Source of the DNA: Bacillus tianshenii
GTDB lineage: Bacteria; Bacillota; Bacilli; Bacillales; Bacillaceae_N
DNA: 64,000 nucleotides
Direction of reading: 5' to 3'
Assembly: GCA_020524525.2 (NCBI GenBank)
Contig: CP129018.1
Coordinates: 186,001-250,000, forward strand
The first letter of the stretch is position 1, and every line of letters begins with the position of its first letter. A model generated the notes under the pieces. That model did no database searches, was not told the origin of the DNA, and saw nothing but the letters and a program-made list of their open reading frames with translations. Shown piece by piece: positions 24,874-36,300 of this stretch. A program made the position numbers and the translations under genes.

Positions 24874-27800
24874 GTGTCACTTCGTTTTATAGTGGGCCGA
24901 GCTGGTAGCGGGAAAACGAGTCAATGCTTGAACGAGATTCGAGAACGCCTTCACAAAGAGCCAGACGGTCAGCCGATTATTTACTTAGTACCTGAACAAA
25001 TGACATTTCAGTCAGAATCACACTTAATTAAAACACCTGGACTTGGAGGGATGATCCGAGCTCAAGTATTCAGCTTCACACGTCTTGCGTGGCGGGTGTT
25101 ACAAGAAACAGGAGGGATTGCCCGTTACCACCTTTCTGCAACAGGAATTCATATGTTATTACGGACCATTATTGAAAAGAATCGTCAACAGTTAAAGGTT
25201 TTTCAGAAAGCCTCTAAGACAAGTGGCTTTGTGGAGCAAATGGAAACAATGATTACAGAATTTAAAAGGTATTGTGTTGACTCTGAAGACCTCCTTCATA
25301 AACGAGATGAAATTGAAGGAGCAGTGGTGAAGCAGCCGCTTGATGTTGTCTTAAGTGATAAATTGCATGATTTTCATTTAATCTACCATGCCTTTGAAGA
25401 ACATGTTCGCAATCATTATGTCGATTCAGAAGATTATTTGCAATTGCTTGCTGAGAGTATTCCACATGCCAAAAGTTTAAAAAATGCTGAAATCTATGTT
25501 GATGGCTTTCATAGCTTTACCCCGCAGGAAATGCTTGTGCTTACAGCGTTAATGAAGCATTGCAAACGAGTCAATGTTGCTCTAACGATGGACCGGCCTT
25601 TAGAAGGAAGTGTCGTTCACGAGCTTGATTTATTTCATATGACCTCCTCTACTTACCAGCATCTGCAAAAGGTTGCTTCAGAGGAAGTGGTTGAGACAGA
25701 GCCGACATCTTTTCTAAGTGGAGTGCCAAAACGCTTTCAACATAGTCCTTCACTCGCTCATTTAGAATTGCATTATGATACACGACCTGCCGTTCCTTAT
25801 GAACAGAAGGGTGATGTGCATGTGTATCCAGCGGTTAACCGCCGTGCAGAAGTAGAAGGAATTGCGCGGGAAATTTACGAGTTGGTCCAGAACAAAGGCT
25901 ACCGCTACCGGGATATTGCAATTCTAATTCGAAATAGCGGAGCTTATCATGATTTATTTGAAACGATTTTTGCAGATTATGAGATTCCTGTTTTCTTAGA
26001 TAGCAAAGGTTCGATGCTGAATCATCCGTTAATTGAGCTGATTCGTTCAACGCTTGATATTATTCAAGGAAACTGGCGGTATGAAGCTGTATTTCGTGCG
26101 TTAAAAACTGAATTATTATTTCCAGCAGATATGGATACGAAAGTTCTTCGTGAAGAAGTGGATGTTCTCGAAAATTATGTGCTCGCTTACGGCGTTCAAG
26201 GCGAACGGTGGAAACAGAAAGAACCTTGGACGTATCGCCGTTTCAGAACGACAGTTGATCAAAACTTAGCAAAAACTGATCGAGAAGCCGAGTATGAAAA
26301 ACGAATCAATGACTTGCGTAACTTGATTGTTCCACCTCTTCAAAAGCTGGAGAAGAAAATGAAGAAGGCAAAGACTGTCCGGGAGCTGTGCATGTATCTT
26401 TATCAATTTTTAGAAGAAATGGACGTACCAAAGAAGCTAGAGTATCTTCGCAATGAAGCAGAAGAGACCGGTCGTCTAACAGCTGCTCGTGAGCATGATC
26501 AAGTGTGGCGTGCGGTTGTTGATTTATTCGACCAAATTGTTGAAGTAATGGCTGAAGAGCAGTTGTCGTTTGATTTGTTCCGCAAAATCATGGAGACAGG
26601 GCTTGAATCAATGAAATTCTCGCTCGTTCCACCTGCAATGGACCAAGTGTTGGTAGGAGATATTGAACATTCCCGTTTCTCTGACATTCGCTGTACATTC
26701 ATTTTAGGTGTGAATGATGGTGTTATTCCTGCAAAGCCTGTTGAGGATGGAATCCTATCAGAGTCGGAACGTGAAGCTCTTGCAGTCGCCGGTATGGAGC
26801 TTGCTCCTGGTAGTAGGCGTCAGCTTCTTGATGAGAACTTTCTTATCTATTTAGCATTAACGAGTGCTTCAGAGCGGTTATATATCAGCTATCCGCTTGC
26901 AGATGAAGAAGGAAAGACGCTTGTTCCGTCTGTGCTCATTAATCGAGTGAAAGATTTATTCCCAGAAGCTCATCATAAACTTCTGTACGATGAACCGAGC
27001 GAGGAATCACAAGCTGAGCAATATCGGTATGTAACAACTCCGCGTAAGACAACATCATATTTAGCTTCCCAAATGCAGCAGTGGAAGCGCGGTTATCCGA
27101 TAGCTGAATTTTGGTGGGATGTTTACAATTGGTATATTGACCATCCAGAGCAAGGGTTTGCCGCAAAGAACGCACTGAGCAGTCTCTTTTATAAAAATGA
27201 AGCAAATGCGTTAAAAGAAGAAGTCAGTCGTAAGTTATACGGGAACCATATTCAAACGAGTGTTTCAAGAATGGAGCGATTTCAGTCTTGTGCGTTTTCA
27301 CAGTTCGCCTCACATGGTTTGCGGTTACAGGAACGAGAACATTATCGACTTGAAGCGCCAGATATTGGACAGCTATTTCATGAAGCACTTCGCAAATTAG
27401 CGGATTACGTTCAGCAGAACAAGCTGGATTGGGGCAAGCTGACGAAGGATCAATGCCAGCATCTTGCAAAGCAAATGGTAGAAGAGCTTGCGCCGAATAT
27501 TCAGCGGGAAATTCTATTGAGCTCGAATCGTTATCATTATATTAAGCATAAATTACAAGCCGTTGTCGGCCGTGCATCGACGATATTAAGTGAACATGCG
27601 CGGTTAAGTGGTTTTTCTCCGGTTGGTCTTGAGCTTGGATTTGGTAAGAACCAGACGGATAAGCTTCCTCCTTTGTCATTCACATTGCCGAATGGCTGTA
27701 CGATGGAAGTGATCGGACGCATTGACCGTGTCGACCAAGCGAAGGATGAGACACACGGGCTGCTGCTACGGATTATTGATTATAAATCAAGCCAAAAGAC

Positions 27801-28392
27801 ACTCGATTTGGCTGAAGTGTATTTTGGGCTTGCATTACAAATGTTGACTTATTTAGATGTCGTCATCACGTACTCACAGCAATGGCTCGGGCAAGAAGCA
27901 TTGCCTGCTGGTGTGCTCTATTTCCACGTGCATAACCCAATGCTTAGTACATCTGGAATGTTGAACGAAGCAGAAATTGAAGATAAGTTGTTTAAGGAAT
28001 TTAAAATGAAAGGCTTATTAACTGCCGAAGAAAACGTTGCCCGGTTAATGGATACGACGTTAGAGAGTGGGCATTCCGATATTGTGCCTGTAGCATTGAA
28101 ACGGGATGGCAGCTTCTATAAGCAATCAGCTGTTGCAAGCAAGGAAGAGTTCCAAATGCTTCAGAAGCATGTGCGACAATTACTTTCATACATTGGAAGG
28201 GATATTACGGATGGAAAGATTGAAATCAATCCATATAAATTAAATGATAGAGTGCCATGCACATATTGCTCATTCAAGTCTGTCTGTCAGTTTGACCCGT
28301 CTCTTGAAGAAAACAATTACCGTATTATGAAGAAAAAAGAACGTGATGAAATATTTGAGGAGCTGCGCAAGGATGGTGAAGCGGATGATTAA
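24874..28392 (+). CDS. addB: ATP-dependent helicase/deoxyribonuclease subunit B
   Basis: Subunit of the AddAB helicase-nuclease that resects double-strand breaks to Chi and loads RecA. It has 1172 aa, close to B. subtilis AddB. A nucleotide-binding GRAGSGKTS begins at residue 8; the C-terminal nuclease has LLLRIIDYKSSQKTLDL, and the iron-sulphur Cys appear in FQSCAFSQF and PCTYCSFKSVC. The start is GTG at 24874 with AAAGGGGGAG upstream; the frame is open further upstream without a better start. It overlaps addA by 8 bases. Confidence 0.96.
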   Translation: MSLRFIVGRAGSGKTSQCLNEIRERLHKEPDGQPIIYLVPEQMTFQSESHLIKTPGLGGMIRAQVFSFTRLAWRVLQETGGIARYHLSATGIHMLLRTIIEKNRQQLKVFQKASKTSGFVEQMETMITEFKRYCVDSEDLLHKRDEIEGAVVKQPLDVVLSDKLHDFHLIYHAFEEHVRNHYVDSEDYLQLLAESIPHAKSLKNAEIYVDGFHSFTPQEMLVLTALMKHCKRVNVALTMDRPLEGSVVHELDLFHMTSSTYQHLQKVASEEVVETEPTSFLSGVPKRFQHSPSLAHLELHYDTRPAVPYEQKGDVHVYPAVNRRAEVEGIAREIYELVQNKGYRYRDIAILIRNSGAYHDLFETIFADYEIPVFLDSKGSMLNHPLIELIRSTLDIIQGNWRYEAVFRALKTELLFPADMDTKVLREEVDVLENYVLAYGVQGERWKQKEPWTYRRFRTTVDQNLAKTDREAEYEKRINDLRNLIVPPLQKLEKKMKKAKTVRELCMYLYQFLEEMDVPKKLEYLRNEAEETGRLTAAREHDQVWRAVVDLFDQIVEVMAEEQLSFDLFRKIMETGLESMKFSLVPPAMDQVLVGDIEHSRFSDIRCTFILGVNDGVIPAKPVEDGILSESEREALAVAGMELAPGSRRQLLDENFLIYLALTSASERLYISYPLADEEGKTLVPSVLINRVKDLFPEAHHKLLYDEPSEESQAEQYRYVTTPRKTTSYLASQMQQWKRGYPIAEFWWDVYNWYIDHPEQGFAAKNALSSLFYKNEANALKEEVSRKLYGNHIQTSVSRMERFQSCAFSQFASHGLRLQEREHYRLEAPDIGQLFHEALRKLADYVQQNKLDWGKLTKDQCQHLAKQMVEELAPNIQREILLSSNRYHYIKHKLQAVVGRASTILSEHARLSGFSPVGLELGFGKNQTDKLPPLSFTLPNGCTMEVIGRIDRVDQAKDETHGLLLRIIDYKSSQKTLDLAEVYFGLALQMLTYLDVVITYSQQWLGQEALPAGVLYFHVHNPMLSTSGMLNEAEIEDKLFKEFKMKGLLTAEENVARLMDTTLESGHSDIVPVALKRDGSFYKQSAVASKEEFQMLQKHVRQLLSYIGRDITDGKIEINPYKLNDRVPCTYCSFKSVCQFDPSLEENNYRIMKKKERDEIFEELRKDGEADD

Positions 28393-31300
28393 TACAATCC
28401 CAAAACCGAAAGATAGTATGTGGACAGATGAACAATGGCAGGCGATTACAGCAGAAGGAAAGGATATTCTTGTTGCAGCTGCTGCCGGCTCAGGTAAGAC
28501 GGCCGTACTTGTTGAACGGATTATCCGAAAGATTACAAATACGAACAATCCAGTCGATGTCGACCGCCTGCTTGTCGCAACATTTACAAATGCAGCTGCA
28601 GCAGAAATGAGGAAAAGAGTAGGCGAAGCACTAGAAAAAGAGTTGCAGACAAACCCTTCTTCCTTACATCTGCGCCGACAGCTTTCATTGCTGAATAGGG
28701 CATCGATTTCTACCTTGCATTCATTTTGTATGGAGATTGTCCGGAAGTATTATTACAAGCTTGATTTAGACCCGAAATTTCGGATTGCTGACCAAACAGA
28801 GGCTGAGCTACTGCGTGAAGAAGTATTGGACGAGATCTTTGAAGAGGAATATAGCACAGAGGAAAATGAGCGCTTCTATGACTTAGTGGACCGGTATAGC
28901 AGTGACCGCAGTGATCTTGATCTGCAAGTACTGATCCGAAAGTTGTATGACTTTGCACGAGCTAACCCACATCCGAATGAATGGCTTGAACAGATCAAAC
29001 GAAGCTACGAGCTTAAGGACGAGGCGACAATTGAGGATTTGCCATGGATTTCTGATTTGCTCGCTGATATTCATTTACAGCTTGAAGGGGCAGAGCAGCT
29101 GCTGACAAAGGCAATGGATTTAACGCATGAGCCGGGAGCACCTGCAGCTTATGCGGAAAACCTTGAAGTTGATTTGGAAGGTGTTCGTCAGCTTCGAGCG
29201 CACAATGATTGGACTGCTTTGTATGAAGGGTTTCAAAGCCTTCAAGCATTTGGCCGTTTAAAAAGTGCCCGTGGCAAAGATATCGATAAGAATCTGCAAG
29301 AGCAGATTAAAGGGATGCGTGATTCAGCTAAAAAAATCGTCAAAAAAATCGAGGAAGAGCTGTTTCAACGGTCGCCGCAAAGCTATTTAAAAGATTTGAA
29401 AGAAATGGCACCAGCTGTTGGAAAGTTAATAGAGCTTGTTCAAGTCTTTTCTGAAAGGTTCGACCAAGCGAAGAAAGAGCATGGCCTTGTGGATTTCTCT
29501 GATCTCGAACACTATGCACTGGCAGTATTAGCAGAGGAACTGTCAACAGATTCAGCTATTCCTTCAGAAGCCGCGCTAGATTATAAGCAACAATTTGCAG
29601 AAGTGCTTGTAGATGAGTATCAAGATACAAACCTTGTACAAGAAACAATTATTCAGCTTGTTTCAAAGGGAGATAATTTGTTCATGGTCGGCGATGTGAA
29701 GCAAAGTATCTATCGCTTCCGTCTTGCTGAGCCGGGACTGTTTCTACAGAAATACAAGAAGTTTACGAAAGATGGCACAGGAGAGGGATTGCGGATCGAC
29801 CTTGCAAAGAACTTCCGAAGCCGTTCAGAAGTGCTTGATGCAACGAATTATATTTTTAAACAATTAATGGATGAGCCTGTTGGGGAAATTGATTATAACG
29901 AAGATGCTGAATTGAAGCAGGGAGCTTCTTATCCAGATACTGCGAACGTTGAAACAGAACTTTTACTCGTTCATCGTGAGGGGATGGAGACTGAACCACA
30001 ATCAGAGAATGAGGCAATCATTGATGTAGATGAGTTAGAAACTGCGCAATTAGAAGCAAGGTTAGTGGCTCGAAAGATAAAAGCAATGATTGAAAGTGGA
30101 TATGAAGTTTTTGATAAAGAATTGAAACGAATGCGAAGGATGACCTACCGTGATGTCATCATCCTTTTACGTTCCTTTGGATGGGCGCCGACAATCATGG
30201 AAGAATTTAAGCAAGCGGGTATTCCAGTGTATGCGGAGCTTTCAACCGGCTATTTTGAAGCAGTCGAAGTGTCGATTATGATGTCATTACTTAAAACAAT
30301 CGATAATCCGCATCAAGATATTCCGCTTGCCGCTGTACTGCGTTCTCCGATTGTTGGCTTGACAGAGAATGACTTAGCTGAAATTCGAACAGCAAACCCG
30401 CGAGTTTCTTATTATGAAGCTATGCAAGAATATATGAAGCAAGCAGAGGAAACAGAAAAGATTGAAAAGGTGCGTGCATTTTATGAGAAGCTTACAAATT
30501 GGCGTACATGTGCGCGACAAGGAGCACTCTCTGAATTAATTTGGCAGATTTATAGTGAGACAGGTTATTACAACTTTGTTGGTGGTATTCCAGGTGGAAA
30601 GCAACGTCAAGCTAATTTACGTGCTTTATATGACCGGGCGCGTCAATATGAAGAAACGTCATTCCGAGGACTGTTCCGCTTCTTGCGGTTTATTGAGCGG
30701 ATGCAAGACCGTGGTGACGACCTTGGAGCTGCCCGTGCCCTTGGTGAACAAGAAGATGTTGTCCGCCTAATGACAATTCACAAGAGTAAGGGACTTGAGT
30801 TCCCGATTGTTTTTGTTTCTGGGTTAGGAAAGCAATTTAATTTACAAGACCTGCGAGCGAAAACGATGCTTCACAAAAACTTAGGCTTCGCTTCGAAATA
30901 TGTCCATCCGCAGCTAAGGATTAGTTATCCAACGATTGCACAGCATGCGATGAAGCGAAGAATGCAGATGGAAATGATTGCTGAGGAAATGCGTGTCCTT
31001 TATGTAGCATTAACTCGGGCAAAAGAGAAATTGATTTTAACTGCAACGGTAAAGGATATTGAAAAAGAGTTGAACAGTTGGTCAGATGCTCTGCAGCACC
31101 CTGAGTGGTTCTTGCCTCCGTTCGAGCGTTCAAAAGCCATTTCTTATTTGAATTGGCTTGGCCCTGCCCTGTTACGTCACCAACATGTACATTCAACTTT
31201 AGCGAGTGAGCAGGATAATCAATCTCCAGAAGAGGTAAAGAGCTACCCTGCTCAGTTGAAGGCCGAAATTGTAGAAGCAGCAATGCTTGGTGAGGAAATG

Positions 31301-32104
31301 TTGGAAGAAGCCGCACAGCATGAAGAACTACAGGAGGCATTGCGTAATTGGGAGAAGGCTAGTGTGCAAAGTGAATGGCACGAGGATGTCTACAAACGAT
31401 TAAATTGGCGTTACCCATATGCTGAAGCAACGGATCGACGCTCAAAACAATCTGTTACTGAAATTAAGCGAACACATCAGCAGGTGGATGAATATAGCGA
31501 CCATCGTTTTGTTCGTCAATACCGTGCACCTATTTCTGAGCGTCCGCTGTTTATGCAAAGCAGTCAGCTTACTTCAGCAGAACGTGGGACAGCGATGCAC
31601 GCCGTTATGCAGCATATTGACTTTGAGCTGCCTGTTTCTGAAGAGTCGATTGCTGCTCAAATTGCAGAGATGGTTCAGAAAGAACTGCTTACACAAGATC
31701 AGGCAGATGCGGTTGAGATTGAGTCAATTACAGCCTTTTTTGCATCCGAGCTTGGTCAGAAAGTGTTACAAGCTGACAATGTAAGGCGTGAGGTGCCATT
31801 TACAATGGCTTTGCCAGCTGAAGAAGCTTACCCTGAGTGGCACGATGGCGATGAAACCGTGCTTGTGCAAGGGGTTATTGACTGTCTTGTGAATGATGAG
31901 GACGGCTTAACATTGATTGATTATAAATCAGATAACATTACAGACCGTTTTAAAGGTGGGTTCCAAGAAGCGAAACCGTTACTTGAAGAGCGCTATCGGG
32001 TTCAAATTGACATGTATGCGAAAGCACTTGAACAAATTTGGAAAGCACCAATTGCGGCAAAATATTTGTATTTCTTTGACGGGAGTCATGTTATTAAAAT
32101 GTGA
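28385..32104 (+). CDS. addA: ATP-dependent helicase/nuclease subunit A
   Basis: UvrD-like SF1A helicase fused to a RecB-type nuclease; motor and 3'-strand nuclease of AddAB. It has 1239 aa. Helicase motif I is AAAAGSGKTAVLVERI (about residues 34-49), motif II VDEYQDTN, later motifs VRLMTIHKSKGLEFP and LYVALTRAKEKL; the nuclease motif LTLIDYKSDNIT is near the C-terminus. The start at ATG 28385 matches the family N-terminus (IPKPKDSMWTDEQW); an ATG at 28373 would add four residues. It overlaps addB, which indicates coupling. Confidence 0.96.
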   Translation: MINTIPKPKDSMWTDEQWQAITAEGKDILVAAAAGSGKTAVLVERIIRKITNTNNPVDVDRLLVATFTNAAAAEMRKRVGEALEKELQTNPSSLHLRRQLSLLNRASISTLHSFCMEIVRKYYYKLDLDPKFRIADQTEAELLREEVLDEIFEEEYSTEENERFYDLVDRYSSDRSDLDLQVLIRKLYDFARANPHPNEWLEQIKRSYELKDEATIEDLPWISDLLADIHLQLEGAEQLLTKAMDLTHEPGAPAAYAENLEVDLEGVRQLRAHNDWTALYEGFQSLQAFGRLKSARGKDIDKNLQEQIKGMRDSAKKIVKKIEEELFQRSPQSYLKDLKEMAPAVGKLIELVQVFSERFDQAKKEHGLVDFSDLEHYALAVLAEELSTDSAIPSEAALDYKQQFAEVLVDEYQDTNLVQETIIQLVSKGDNLFMVGDVKQSIYRFRLAEPGLFLQKYKKFTKDGTGEGLRIDLAKNFRSRSEVLDATNYIFKQLMDEPVGEIDYNEDAELKQGASYPDTANVETELLLVHREGMETEPQSENEAIIDVDELETAQLEARLVARKIKAMIESGYEVFDKELKRMRRMTYRDVIILLRSFGWAPTIMEEFKQAGIPVYAELSTGYFEAVEVSIMMSLLKTIDNPHQDIPLAAVLRSPIVGLTENDLAEIRTANPRVSYYEAMQEYMKQAEETEKIEKVRAFYEKLTNWRTCARQGALSELIWQIYSETGYYNFVGGIPGGKQRQANLRALYDRARQYEETSFRGLFRFLRFIERMQDRGDDLGAARALGEQEDVVRLMTIHKSKGLEFPIVFVSGLGKQFNLQDLRAKTMLHKNLGFASKYVHPQLRISYPTIAQHAMKRRMQMEMIAEEMRVLYVALTRAKEKLILTATVKDIEKELNSWSDALQHPEWFLPPFERSKAISYLNWLGPALLRHQHVHSTLASEQDNQSPEEVKSYPAQLKAEIVEAAMLGEEMLEEAAQHEELQEALRNWEKASVQSEWHEDVYKRLNWRYPYAEATDRRSKQSVTEIKRTHQQVDEYSDHRFVRQYRAPISERPLFMQSSQLTSAERGTAMHAVMQHIDFELPVSEESIAAQIAEMVQKELLTQDQADAVEIESITAFFASELGQKVLQADNVRREVPFTMALPAEEAYPEWHDGDETVLVQGVIDCLVNDEDGLTLIDYKSDNITDRFKGGFQEAKPLLEERYRVQIDMYAKALEQIWKAPIAAKYLYFFDGSHVIKM

Positions 32105-32175
32105 AAAAACGGAGGCTGCTTGATTGCTTTAGGCAGTCTCTCTGTTTATTAAATAAAACAAAGGATGATAGGGGA

Positions 32176-33348
32176 ATGCGGTTATTACATACAGCTGACT
32201 GGCATCTAGGTCGTACATTAGAAGGGCGGAGTCGTCTAGAGGAGCAAGAGCAATTTCTTGATGAATTGTGTGAGATTGTTGAACGAGAAAAGATCGATGC
32301 AGTGTTAATGGCAGGCGATGTATTTGATACGGTGAATCCTCCGGCACGAGCGGAACAATTATTTTATGACAGTATGGCAAGGCTTTCGGATAATGGTAGA
32401 CGACCTGTCATTGTCATTGCAGGAAACCATGACAACCCAGATCGTTTGTCTGCTTCGTCTCCTCTTGCTCAAAAGCATGGCATTACATTAGTTGGTTATC
32501 CGATTGAACAAATGATTAAATTACCTGTACCAACTAGTGGGGAATTATTAAATGTTGCAGCACTTCCATATCCGTCAGAAGCACGTTTGAAAACAGTATT
32601 GTCGGAAGAAAATGAAGAACTATTACTACGGGAGACGTATGATGCACAAATACGAGGCATCTTCGATAAACTGTGTCATTCATTTACAAACGATACCGTC
32701 AATGTGGCAATGAGTCATATCTTTACAGCGGGTGGCAGCTCAACTGAATCAGAGCGGCCGATTGAAGTTGGAGGCGCCTATACGGTTCGTGCGACAAGCT
32801 TGCCAGCGAAAGCGCAATACACAGCATTAGGCCACTTACATCGTCCGCAAAATATTAAGAATGCACTGGCTCCCGCACGCTATTCAGGCTCTCCATTAGC
32901 ATTCAGCTTCTCAGAAGCCAATTATACAAAGTCAGTTACGATCGTTGATGTCAAGCCAGGAGGACAAGCACAGCTTGAGGAAATTTACCTTTCATCAGGA
33001 AGGCCGCTTGTTTCGTGGAAGGCTTTGAACGGCATGCAAGAAGTCTATCAATGGCTTGCTGAAGGCCGCGACCATAATGCGTGGATTGACCTCGAAATTC
33101 ATGTTGAAAATGCTTTATCAATTGAAGAAATTCATCGTCTACGCAAACAGCACGATGGGTTGATTCATATTCGCCCAATCTTTCCTGAGATGGAAGCTGA
33201 AATGAATGACACACCAAAGCGCAATATACCAATAGATGAGATGTTTAAAATATTTTATAAACGGCAGACAGGTGGCGGAGTCCCAGAACCAGAACTTGTC
33301 GAATTGTTTTTGAAAATTATTCAAGATGACGACAGGGAGGAGGAGTAA
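32176..33348 (+). CDS. sbcD: Exonuclease subunit SbcD
   Basis: Mre11-like Mn-dependent nuclease of the SbcCD complex, which opens hairpins and protein-blocked DNA ends. It has 390 aa. Phosphoesterase motifs are intact: LLHTADWHLGR (1-11 region), MAGDVFDTVNP, IAGNHDNPDR and ALGHLHRPQ. ATG 32176 has AAGGAT about 10 bases upstream; a longer frame from 32101 has no family match in its extra part. It sits 71 bases after addA and 3 bases before sbcC. Confidence 0.95.
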   Translation: MRLLHTADWHLGRTLEGRSRLEEQEQFLDELCEIVEREKIDAVLMAGDVFDTVNPPARAEQLFYDSMARLSDNGRRPVIVIAGNHDNPDRLSASSPLAQKHGITLVGYPIEQMIKLPVPTSGELLNVAALPYPSEARLKTVLSEENEELLLRETYDAQIRGIFDKLCHSFTNDTVNVAMSHIFTAGGSSTESERPIEVGGAYTVRATSLPAKAQYTALGHLHRPQNIKNALAPARYSGSPLAFSFSEANYTKSVTIVDVKPGGQAQLEEIYLSSGRPLVSWKALNGMQEVYQWLAEGRDHNAWIDLEIHVENALSIEEIHRLRKQHDGLIHIRPIFPEMEAEMNDTPKRNIPIDEMFKIFYKRQTGGGVPEPELVELFLKIIQDDDREEE

Positions 33349-33351
33349 ACG

Positions 33352-36300
33352 ATGCGTCCTATTCATTTAACAATTGCGGGGTTGCACAGCTTTCGTGAGA
33401 AGCAAGAAGTGCAATTTGATGAACTTACGAAAGGTGGCGTATTCGGCATTTTCGGTCCGACTGGCAGTGGGAAATCGTCATTATTAGATGCGATGACGTT
33501 AGCGTTGTATGGAAAGGTGGAGCGTGCATCTAACAATACACAAGGAATTCTAAACCATGCAGAAGATACACTTGATGTGGGATTTACATTTGAGTTAGGG
33601 AACGCGAAAACGATAAAACGCTACAGAGTGGAACGTCGTTTCAAACGCTCAGGAGATGTGAACATTCGTACCTCCACTTGTCGTCTGATTGATTTAACAG
33701 ATAAAACAATTGTCCTTGCAGAAAAAGCCGGAGATGTGAATCAACACATTGAAACAATCCTCGGCTTAACAATTGATGATTTCACACGTGCTGTCGTTCT
33801 TCCGCAAGGGAAATTTGCTGAATTTCTTTCATTGAAAGGCTCTGAGCGCAGACAAATGCTGCAACGCCTCTTTCATTTAGAACAATACGGAGACAAGTTA
33901 AATCAAAAGCTTCGTATCCGCATTCAATCAGTAGAAGGTGCACTTCGTGAAATAGAAGCAGAAAAAACAGGGCTCGGTGACGCTTCAAAAGAAGCGCTGC
34001 AACAAGCGGAGGAAGACTTGAAAGTAGCTGAAAAACATTTGCAAACAAAGCAAACAGAATTAGAACGTGTTCAGAATCAATACGAAGAGGCGAAGGAAAT
34101 TCGACAGTATCAAGAGCAAAGAGAAACAGTGGAACAAAAGTTAGAAAGCTTGCAACAACAGTCCCCGCAAGTCGAACAGTTAAAAAAGCGCCTCGAGCAA
34201 GCAGAGAAAGCAGAAGCATTAACGCCGTACTTAGAGGAGCTAAAAGCAGCAGAAATTCAATTTGAACATGCTCAAAAAGAAAAGAAGCGCTTAGAAGAAA
34301 CGTTAAAAATATCGAAGCAGGCTTATGAAGAAAGTGAAAAGAAATATACAGAACTAAAAGAAGTCCATGACCAGCAAGTACCAAAATATTCAACACAGAT
34401 TGAACAGCTAAAGGGTGCACTAGAGGAGAAGCAACGACTGCTAAAATTTCGTAATGAACGAAGGAAGCTTGAAGCAGACATTGAAAGCTTGGAAAAAACA
34501 AAAAAAGAGAAGAAACAGGTATACTCTCAAACAGAAGCAATAAAGCAAAAGGGTGAACAGAAACAAAGGCAATTAAAAGAAGAACGAAATAAAGTAAATG
34601 TCACCGTGGAAGAGCGAGAGAATATTCAAGCTGCCTCAGAGCTGAAGCAAGTGTATGATTTAACGAACAAGCAAGTGAAAGAGATAAATGGACAAGTTGA
34701 AGCAAAGCAAGCCGCATACTCTGAGCAAGCAAAAGCACATGAGCTTGTTGAACAGCAGCTGAAAACGACGATGGAAAAGCTTCAAGAGACATTCATCCGT
34801 AATGAACAAGTATATGCAAGGATATGTAAACGGGAACGTGAATGGGAAAAGCTTTCATATAGTGTGTCAACCTTTATCATGAATAAAAAGAAGCAGCTTG
34901 ATAATGAAAAAGCAAAGCAGCTTGCATCCCAGCTTGTTCATGGGCTCGAAGATGGAAAGCCATGTCCGGTCTGTGGCTCAGATCATCACCCTGCGCCATC
35001 TTCAACAGAGCTTCATCAGGTTGAACAGCTGACAAGTGAAATTCATAAGCTGGAAGAGGTACAGCAACAATTTCAAGCACAGCAACATCAGCTTTCTGCA
35101 CATCGAAGTCAACTCGAGCAATTCTCATCAGAATTAACCGAACAATTAGCAGAAAATGTTCCGCAATCAATATCTGTTGATGAAGAGAAATCACTACTTG
35201 AAGAGAATCTAACAAGTGTAGAAGATTTCATTACTGGTATGAAAACATTGATAACGGAATGCAAAGCATTAGGTCAAGATATGCTTGAGCTTCAGCAGCT
35301 TGTTCGTAAGTATATACGTACTTTTCAAGAGCAACGTCAACAGCAAACACATATGAAACACCGTCTTGATACGCTGAATGAAGATATAACTCGCACTGAG
35401 GAGCAACAGAAAGAAGTATCTGAGACGTTGAAAGCAAAGCATCAGCAATGGGAACAGCGTTTTTCAGGCTTATCATTTGAAGAGGTAGAAAAGCGTAAGC
35501 ATGAAATAAATGAAAAAGACCGCTTAGCGGCTGAATATAATCAACGCATTGAGAAAAGTATTCCTTTTCTCGAACAAAAAGAGAAAGAATTAAATAAGCT
35601 TCAAACCGAGCTTTATCAAGTTGAGAATAATCACGCTATAGCTGTTAATACGTTAAACAATAAAGCAGAATCAGAAAAAGAACTTATTGGAAGAATTGAG
35701 AAGCAAGCCCCTTTAGATAAGCTGGAAGATGTGTTAAAGCAAACGGAAAAAGAGCTTGAACAGTTGCGCCAAGCAACAAACGAAGCATATGAGAAAAGAG
35801 ATACCAACCGGGAAGCATACAACCGTATTCAAACAGAAATGACTGAAGCAGAAACGACATTCAGTCATGCTAACACGAGGTGTACCGAAGCAAAACAGCG
35901 TTGGGAAGAGAAGCAATCAGTCTCATCATTTTCATCTATTCAAGAAGTACAAGCCGCCCATATCAATAATGAAACGAAGCAAGAATGGAAGCAAAGAATA
36001 GAGGCCCATGGTGACGCAATGCGAGAGCAGCAAAGTGAATTTAAAAAAATAAAGGCACGATTACAAGATCGCTTCATTTCCATAGAGCAATGGAATGAAC
36101 TGCTACAACAGAGAAGCAAGCTTCAAGAGGAAGTTTCAGATGCTCAACAACAAAAAGGCAGTAGGTTAAATACTTTGCAAGAAGTGAAACGAAAGCATGA
36201 GCGTTATCAGGATTTAGAAGAAGAAGGGAAGAAACAACAAGCTTCACATGACAACTTGAGGAAACTGCAAAATGTATTTCGAGGTAACACATTTGTTGAA

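Noticed and set aside
33782-34540. 252-codon open frame on the minus strand opposite sbcC
   Set aside because: It mirrors the repetitive coiled-coil coding of sbcC, lacks an RBS and gives a low-complexity hydrophobic translation. It is an antisense shadow.
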